64,000 bases of DNA from contig NC_068938.1 of NCBI RefSeq assembly GCF_016801865.2, positions 187,498,850 to 187,562,849 of the forward strand. The letters are read 5' to 3'. The translations under genes and the position numbers were made by a program. Position 1 is the first letter of the stretch. The number at the start of each line of letters is the position of its first letter. The stretch is from Culex pipiens pallens. Its lineage: Eukaryota; Arthropoda; Insecta; Diptera; Culicidae. The notes beneath the pieces are model-generated. The model had not been told where the DNA came from and ran no database searches. It was given only the letters and a program-made list of their open reading frames with translations. Shown piece by piece: positions 12,201-21,200 of this stretch.

Positions 12201-15200
12201 GAAAAAAAAAAACAATGGAGGCCCACCACCAAGTGTGTGGAGCAGCTAGCTGTACTTTTTTTTCCCCCAGCCTTGACGTCGATAAAGCAGTTTTTTTTGT
12301 TCGAGCTTTCGGTGAGGCATAGGGAGATGGCGTCGCTATTTTTAGACCACGTTTTCCACTTTTGCTCATCGAAACCGACTACTTTATCGACCTAATTTTG
12401 CTGGGCGAGATAGGACGCCGTCTATTTTTAGACGATGACTCAGCACTTTTACACTCTTGCGCTTAAAAAAACCAGGTGGCAGCACGATGTAACGCCACGT
12501 CCCTATTAAATCGGCATCACTGTGCGCCACTTGAAATATTTCTCAAGGGAAAAGTGCTGATTTAATGTTTTGAAGCATTATTTGCTGGTATTAAATGCCA
12601 ATATAATGCTGATTTAATGCCGCTATTTAGTGCCTCGCGGTTACTTGGGAAGTGCTGATTTAATGTTTTGAAGCATTATTTGCTGGTATTGTTGAACGCG
12701 CGTGGTAGTGTCTAAATTGTAACAAAAAGATTATTTGGAGCCTGCTTGAGTGGGGCACAGTGAAGGTTTTCGGTTTTTTTGTGTTTTTTGTAGAAATTGA
12801 GGCTCGCAAAGATTTCCATTTTGGCGCACATCAGACGCCGTCAGACGTTATGCCTTTCCTGCCCTTTCCTGCAGGGCAAGCTGTTCACAGCGTTGACAGC
12901 AGTGACGTTTGTTTTGTTCGCGTGTATTGAAGCCAAACATTTCGTTTGGGCCAAGTTGCAAAACTGTATCTTAACAGTTTTTTTTTAATTAATAATGCAA
13001 TGCGTGCTCCGCGGTTCGGAAAAACGGTATTTTAAGTGCTTTTTTATGAAAATGTGTACAACGGGGGTGCTGATTCGGCAGCTCAAACTCGCTGCATTTC
13101 TGGTTACCGATGACACTTTAACGTTGGCAAGTGTTATCTGAAGACTCTACGGTGACCGGCGGGTATGGTTGGGAGCGGTGCGTCAAAGCTGCAGGCAACC
13201 TGAGGCCGCTTTGATGGAGACAAGGATGGACGACCATTGATTGGATGAATCCGGTGAGATTGTTCCTTTTAAATCTTAATACACTATTTATTTGCCTACA
13301 GGTCAGTGAGATTTGATTCCGGGCATTCAGTCGGTTTACGTCGTGGCCGTCGCGTTTGATTTTCATCGCCGTCGATTCGTTTATTTCCCCCCGTTGTGTT
13401 TCTGTGCATTTTCTGGAGTGTACTTTCCGGGCGGTTTGCCTGAGTTGACAGTTGGTTCTGTGGACTCTTCCGATTCCGATGATTTTTGTTGCTGTTCTTA
13501 ATTATGTTGCACGAGCGGTTTTTGCAAGAAACTGAAACGACTAGTTAAATTCGGATTACTTGATATCCAAATCTTATCATTTTCGAGTTATTAATTCAAG
13601 ACCGGATATTTTCGTTATTTAACTTTTGTTTTTAATCATCTCCTCACGATGTCGTGAGTTGCGTTGGTGACCTTAAACGGTGCGCGTTGCGGTCGTCACG
13701 CAGGATTTTCGTTGCCGTTTCCGTGTGTTTATCTTTCCGGGCGGTTTCGCGTTTTCGCATATTATCTTGGTTTTATCTTTCCACAGCCGGCTGTCTAAGA
13801 TTGAATCATTTATGCTAAACTCAACACCAAATAATCGGGAATAGTCTCATCCGCATCATCCGATTGTTTGCCTTGAGAATGCATAATTCATCACACTATT
13901 AACGAAATTTATTGATTATTGGGTCGCATCATCATCCTCTATGATGAATCCTGGCCATTACCCTTACCCACTAACAAAATCCCAAGTAGAAGTAGTTTTT
14001 TCCGGCACACGTGGGGGTGTGGATATCGTATAGAACCCACCCTTGGTAGCAACCTGTGCTAACTAACATTCCCGTCCCAATCCCCCCGAGATCTACAAAC
14101 TGACATGGCGGGCGCCGTTGGTGGCCAACGACTGTTACCTATTTATTCCAGATCTAGTTTTGAAGATCTTGATGTTTTATCTTTTCAGCGCATTCATACA
14201 TGCTGTTGATAAGGGAAACACTATTAGTTCGTTGAAGCGTATGATCGTTGTATTGATAGGATATTACGGTCCTGTTCAGCAACGGAGAAGGACAACCATG
14301 GGTGGTCTCTCATGCTCATGCTCTGAAGCATTATTTGCTGGTATTAAATGCCAATATAATGCCGCTATTTAGTGCCTCGCGGTTACTTGGGTATTCTATG
14401 CTTTAATTTTCCTGAATGGTCATATTTAATTTACAAAGTATTTAAAATTATAAGGAAATGAAATATAATTCTTTTACAAATAAATAAACTGCAGTTAGGC
14501 CAATGCAAATATTTTTTCTATTTGAAATGGTGTCGATTTCTGAAAAGTCAGGGAAAACTGGTATTATTGACAAGGAATTTTGTTTGACCTAGAAAAGTCA
14601 GGGAATTTTTTGCTCGGTCAGGTAATTTTAATGACTCAATAAGAAATCCAACTATATTAAAATTCTTGTTGAATATTCGCTCTTGATGAAGTACTTAAAT
14701 GTCGTCTCTGGCGTTTGTCAATTTTATAATTTTGTTTTTTTCCAGATATTGATTGTGAAACTGTTTTATGTTTTTTTTTTTTTGTAATTGATGAGATATA
14801 ATTTAATTTATAAATCTTTAAATTAAAATCAATCGACATTATGCCAGAAGATGCTTGAGGCATGAAGAGAAATATCTAATATTAACTTTTTTTAAACCCT
14901 GGTCCTGAGAAATTCTTCACGAAAAGTGGAAATGAATTTCTTGCGTTTTTGTTGAATTAGCTAATTTTTTTTTTTTGAGGTCTTAGGGCTGGTGCGGAGC
15001 TCGGAAGGAACGCAAAAAATAAAAAAAATATAAAATTTGGAATAACAAGCCATGTTGCCAGGTAAAAACCTCTTGTTTTTGGCATGAATAATGTGTAGAA
15101 AACATTGATTTATTGGCAAACACGATTTTAGCGATATTTTCTTGTCAATGTTCTCTTAAGCTCTTAAAAAAAATGTCTTAAAAGCTCTTTGAGTGCGTTT

Positions 15201-18200
15201 AATGGTTCTTACGCTATATCTCACTTGGTTTTCAATATTATTTCTAAGGGTCTTCGGGAGCCTTGAAGATTAGCGTAATTAGTGTACTCTAATTACTGGC
15301 ACAACATGCTGGGTATCATCTACGTGAAATGCCAAACAAGTTCTTCTAAAAGAGGAGTCAGAGTGGATGCACGTCTGGTACCAACCTTATTACAGTTTTT
15401 GTTTTATGCAAAATATGATAATTTTCACAAAATAATGTATTTTTTCTCAAAATAATGTATTCACAAAATAATGTATATTGTTCATGCTCAAATTTTCATA
15501 ATTTGCAAAATGGGTACTAAACAAAGCGACATTTTGTATGCATTTTAATTAATTTTCAAAGAGTTTTTTTTGTAAAATAAATTCGCAAATTCCTTTTTTT
15601 TTTTTGGAAAGTACAGTCTAGACTCAATTTTCCAAAAGTCTCGGAATAATTTAACTCCGGATAATCGAATCACGAAAAAAAAAATTTTTGTCTTTTTTTT
15701 ATTGTTCAAAATTTATTTAGAATTTTTAAATCAACCATTCAAATTTGACTAAAATGTGTTCGCAGAGTTCAAATTTGATGTTAAAGCAAGAAAATATAAA
15801 AAAAACGCGATCCCCGCCTTGGTCAGGGGTATTCAAAAACACCCAAAATCTAAAAAAAATCAAAATTTTGTTTATAGGAATTTTTTTTTATTTATATGCA
15901 TTTTCACTTTATTAGATTTTTTTATAAATACGAAAATTTTCACAAAATACCGTATTTTTTCAAAAATACTAAAACTTTTATGCTATTTTGTGCAAATTTG
16001 TCTTTGAAAAAACTAAAATGAAGTAAAAATAGATGAAAAATTTTGCATTGTTTGGTACCGTCATTAGGGGTGACATTGGGTCGAACAAATTTCTGCATTT
16101 TTGTATGACCCAATCTTATCCCGCAGACCCAATGTAAAATAGTGTTTTTGAAATATACGGTAATTTGTGAAAATTTGAGTATTGACTCGAATAAATTAAA
16201 AATGCATTCAACATTTCGCTTCGTTTGATACCCATATTGCGAATTATGAAAATTTGAGCATTTTCAAAATATGTACACGGTTACTTACTAGGTACATTAT
16301 CATAAAGTTATATGGATAAAGTATTTTTTTTAGAAAGATTTTAAAAATGTAGTTATCGTTAATAGAATTAACGATAACGATATATCATCGTTATCATCCC
16401 GGCGATAACGATAACCATAATCGTTACTGTTAGACGCTAATATTATCGACGATAATTTTATCGATTAACAACCCTTTTTTTGCCTTTTTATCATTGCACA
16501 GTACAAAATTGGATTGGATTTTCCGAAAAATGCCGAAGTTTTGGAGTCTTTAGAAGAGTTGTTAAAAATGGAAAAAGACAACTTTGGTTTGGTTGAAATT
16601 AGGATGGTTCACGATTAGGGTGTTGTTCATAATCTAACTTTGCAGGATTTTTTTAGTCTTCAAGAATGTTGTTAAACTTGCCAATCCAAGCAACCTTGTC
16701 GAATACACCAACATTTTATCACGCAATCTATGCCTTCTACGACCAAATTCAGTGAAAGCAGCATCTGAGCGAACCTTCAAAAATCTGTTTTTTTTTAATG
16801 TAGCAATTCAGGGTAAAGTTTTGGAGAATTGTAATGTTGGAGACACTTTTTATTAGAGCTCTAAAAAACAAACATTTTTATTTTTTGACAAGTCAGTTTG
16901 GACGTAACCCTCTAACGCCCATGGTTACTCCAGAGCACCACGTAGCATCACCACTTTACTCTGAATCACCATGAGGAAAAAAAACCTTATTTTTTTTTTC
17001 TTTTCATGATGATCAAAAATTTATGTTTTGAACTATATGATGATAAAAAATCCGAAACTACACTAATTCGAATTTTCATTACTCATCGAATGATGCTGAT
17101 GTGTTGAGATTATTTTTTATCCAAAACCTCCCCTCCGTCCCACAGAGCCAGTTTAAGCTGGTGTCCAACACCGGCGGCCACTTCACGGGCTCCACGATTT
17201 CCGGCCGAAATCTAACCGCCATGCTGGCACCGTCCACATCGGTGTCCCCGTCAACGTCCACGTCGAGCCTTCAAATGGCCGGCATGGCGACATCATCACC
17301 GGCCTCGACGTCCTCTTCAACGTCCTCGCCGGCGACCTTCGTCAGCAACAGCACAAACATGATGACCTCCGCCCCCAGTCCGACGATTGTCATGCCCCAA
17401 CTCCCGCCACCTGCCTCTCCCGCCGCAGCCCACCACGTAAAAGGATCTCATCATCATCAGCAGCAACAGCAACACCAGCAGCATCATAGTAGTAATCATC
17501 AGCACCAGCCACAGTACAATTACGGCAAAAAGGCCGCGGCCAGTGGCCAAATTCACACGCCTGCCTCCCGCCGAAGGAAAACGGACAAAATCGGCCGCGG
17601 GCTGAGGCACTTTTCGATGAAGGTGTGCGAAAAGGTGAAGGAAAAGGGCACCACCACGTACAACGAAGTCGCGGACGAGCTGGTCGCGGAGGAAACCCAG
17701 AGCCACGCCGGTGCCGATCCGGCCTCGTACGACCAGAAGAACATCCGCCGGCGGGTGTACGACGCGCTCAACGTCCTGATGGCGATGAACATCATCTCGA
17801 AGGAGAAGAAGGAAATCCGCTGGCACGGACTGCCCACGAGCAGCGTCGAGGAGTGCGACGACCTGGAGAAGGAGAACGAACGGGCCCGCGAACGGATCGA
17901 AACGAAGCAGCAGCAGCTGCGCGAACTCATCCTGCAGCACGTGGCGTTCAAGTCGCTGGTCGCGCGCAACCAGGAAAACGAGGACCGGGGCCTGGTGCCC
18001 AACTCCAACTCCGCCATCCAGTTGCCATTCATCATCGTCAACACGGAGAAGAAAACTCACATCAACTGCAGCATCTCGAACGACAAGTAAGGAGGAGGGA
18101 TTCTCGGTGTAAGAAAACGTTTTAACTAAAGATTTTCTATTCTTTTAATTCACAGATCGGAATTCTCGTTCAAGTTCGACAACACGTTCGAAATCCACGA

Positions 18201-21200
18201 CGATCTGGAAGTGCTCAAGCGGATGGGGCTGCTGCTTGGTGAGAAGAACATTCGCGAAGAAATCGGAATGAATAGTCCTAATCAATTTGCTTTTATTATC
18301 TTCTAACCTGCAGGTTTGGACAAGGGAGAGTGCACCATCGAAGATAGAAACAAGATCAAATCGATGGTGCCCAAATCGCTGGAAAAGTACATTGATGGTA
18401 AGTTAGTTTTCTTTATCTTTTCATTTGTTCAATTCCCTGATCAAACAACAATCTAGATTAGATGCTCGGAAAACTTAAAAAAAAAATGTCATGACAGGGA
18501 AGTTTATGGTAATATGGACAAAGAGGGTAATTTGGACACCTCTTTTAAAAAACCTCAACAGTATCGAAAAGTATTACTTACGAACGCTGAAATTTTTAAT
18601 TTCTCAACGCTCAAATGAGTGCTATAGTGAACTTTTCAGCACTGTTATTTTTGGTGATGATAAGGGAGCGTTCTTTTATTACGTAACGCAGTTAGGGGGG
18701 AGGGGGTGTCGGTGTCTGTTACGAAATGTTACGAAAATTGGGGGAGGGTGTGATGAAAAATTCTGTTACGTAACGCAAAATTTTCATATAAGCACTCATA
18801 AAAATTTGCAAAAAGACCTTGCGTTACGCGTTACAGGGGGGGTAGGGGGGATGGCTCATCTGTTACGATTTGTTACAAAGGGGGGGGGGAGGGGGGTCAA
18901 AAATCCCAAATTTTGCGTTACGTAATAAAAGAACGCTCCCTAAGAAGGCCTTTTCGCCACTATACTGCCGTTCTACACTCAAAATCAGAAGTACCCTTCA
19001 AAAAGGGTTCTATCTACCCTTTATCTGTCATCCCAAAGAAAAAAAAAACCCTTTTTGAGGGTTACTTCCATCCTTTTTTCAAGTTTACCGGTAGTAACCC
19101 TTTGCAAAAGGGTGACGACGGGTAAACTTTAAAAAAAGGGTGGAAGTAACCCTCAAAAAGGGTTTTTTTTCTTTGGGATGAGCCAGGGTTGTTACGGACG
19201 GCGCGGATCGCGCGGATGGCGCGGATGGCGCGTATCGCGCGGATCTGGCGCGGATTTGCTGGCTAATTTTGTTCAGGCGCGGATTTCGCGCGGATAGCAA
19301 TTTTCATAAATAAAATAATTGAGAACGATAGAATTTCTTTCAAGGTACAAAGGAAATATTATAAGCAATTAAATAAATTCAATCTTTTTCTTTGAGTGCA
19401 AAAACATCAATTTCTAAATAGTTGTTAATGAAGAATTTTTTTTCTGAAAACTATTCATTGTTTTTTTTCTTAATACGAATCTTTAAAAATAGTCTTAAGG
19501 AGCGTTTATTTTTAAAAATGTATTGAGATTTCTTATTCTTATAGCAAACAATAAATATTGAGCGATCATATTAATTACAATTTCAAAATTACAAAATTCG
19601 AAAAATTTCAGAATTTCAAAAAGCTTTACTTCTTTTTAGATTTTTTAAGTTTTTTCAATCTTATATTTAAATTTTGAAATTTGCGATTTATTAAAAAAAT
19701 TAAAGATTCTGTTGCCACTCTGATTTAGGTGGAATTGGTTCTACTCTCAATTATCAAAATATGACGAAATCCACTTAGCAATCTGCTAAAATCTCCGTCT
19801 AAAATTGAAAATTTCAGAATTTACATATTCAATTAAACAAAAAAAAATAGAATTCATAAATTTGCCAAAACATGCAGACTCAAAAACGATCCTAAATTCT
19901 CACATTGAAAAATTTAAAAAAAATAACATGGATTTTTTCTAATTCTTAAATTCTTATTTTTTTATGAAAGTTCTTTAGTTATTCAATCATTTATTTATTA
20001 AGTTATTAAATTTTTAAATTATTGAATTTTTAAATTAATCAATAATTAAATTATTAAATTATTAAATAATTGAATTATTAAATTATTAAATTATTAAATT
20101 ATTAAATTATTAAATTATTAAATTATTAAATTATTAAATTATTAAATTATTAAATTATTAAATTATTAAATTATTAAATTATTAAATTATTATATTATTA
20201 AATTATTAAATTATTAAATTATTAAATTATTAAATTATTAAATTATTAAATTATTAAATTATTAAATTATTAAATTATTAAATTATTAAATTATTAAATT
20301 ATTAAATTATTAAATTATTAAATTATTAAATTATTAAATTATTAAATTATTAAATTATTAAATTATTAAATTATTAAATTATTAAATTATTAAATTATTA
20401 AATTATTAAATTATTAAATTATTAAATTATTAAATTATTAAATTATTAAATTATTAAATTATTAAATTATTAAATTATTAAATTATTAAATTATTAAATT
20501 ATTAAATTATTAAATTATTAAATTATTAAATTATTAAATTATTAAATTATTAAATTATTAAATTATTAAATTATTAAATTATTAAATTATTTAATTATTT
20601 AATTATTAAATTATTAAATTATTAAATTATTGAATTATTAAATTATTAAATTTTTGGAGTCGTATTTTAGTTTAGAGAAATTTAGAGAAGAAAATAAAAT
20701 AAATTTCGTGTTTCGATTTTCCAGCGTAAAATTTTGGTGGGAATTATCAAGTACAAAATCCCTAGATTTTATAATTTGGTTGTTTATTTTAGGGTTTTAA
20801 ATTTTTTTAAGTTTTGAATTTAAATTTTTTTTCCTGAATTTGTTTTTAAAGCAACGATATTTAAAGTGTTACAAAAAATGTTAATATTGTTTCAGAAATG
20901 GCAGAAAAGGTTCCACTTGGCGCAGGTGGGATATGAATCCACAACTGATCAACGGATCAGTAATGCTTTCTGTATCATTCTTTTTTCGTTTAAAATTTTA
21001 TTCATTATGTTACTCTCTTCTATGTTTGTCGCGATTTTTTTATATGGCGCGGATTTCGCGCGGATTGGGTTTTGAGGTCGGCGCGGATCTGGCGCGGATT
21101 TTTTTTCGACTTTTCCGTAACAACCCTGGATGACAGATAAAGGGTAGATAGAACCCTTTTTGCGGGGTACCTCTGATTTTGAGTGTACGCATAATTGTCC

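Larger units (their letters stand above)
9820..14391. mobile_element. Composite DNA element with CCCAAGTAACC termini
   Basis: The left end CCCAAGTAACCACAAGC and right end GCGGTTACTTGGG are inverted, and both sides are flanked by TA. Inside are two direct copies of a 1.2-1.5 kb unit (9820-11294 and 11295-12554), a right-terminal segment 12555-12651, a partial repeat of that segment at 12652-12690, about 1.6 kb of unlike sequence (12691-14321), and a second right-terminal copy ending at 14391. It is non-coding except for short spurious frames. Several events are stacked here, so the outer TA flanks may not mark a single insertion. Confidence 0.65.
9679..17145. other. Dp intron, 7.5 kb, with composite repeat 9820-14391
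   Basis: The first 60% is the composite element described separately. From 14394 to 17145 the sequence is AT-rich without a supportable exon. It holds repeats of the form CAAAATAATGTATT near 15425-15475, a partial TIR copy CAGTCTAGACTC at 15614, and an inverted CGATAA cluster at 16352-16475. Confidence 0.7.
18976..21185. mobile_element. Middle element of nest, CACTCAAAATCAG ends
   Basis: The TIRs CACTCAAAATCAG and CTGATTTTGAGTG are flanked by a TA duplication inside the outer element. Its palindromic halves (GGGTTCTATCTACCC, CTTTGGGATG) show that it was a short foldback MITE before element 3 entered. Confidence 0.85.

Noticed and set aside
17317..18060. 247-codon minus-strand frame across the large Dp exon
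   Set aside because: It is the antisense shadow of the GC-rich, low-complexity Dp exon and has no recognisable domain. The sense frame has clear homology.
17625..18125. 166-codon plus-strand frame overlapping Dp
   Set aside because: It is an out-of-frame reading of the Dp DNA-binding domain, Arg/Gly/Pro-rich as expected from such codons.
20041..20650. Regular array suggesting CRISPR or an origin
   Set aside because: There are no spacers, only an 8-bp unit in head-to-tail order. It is a simple tandem array.
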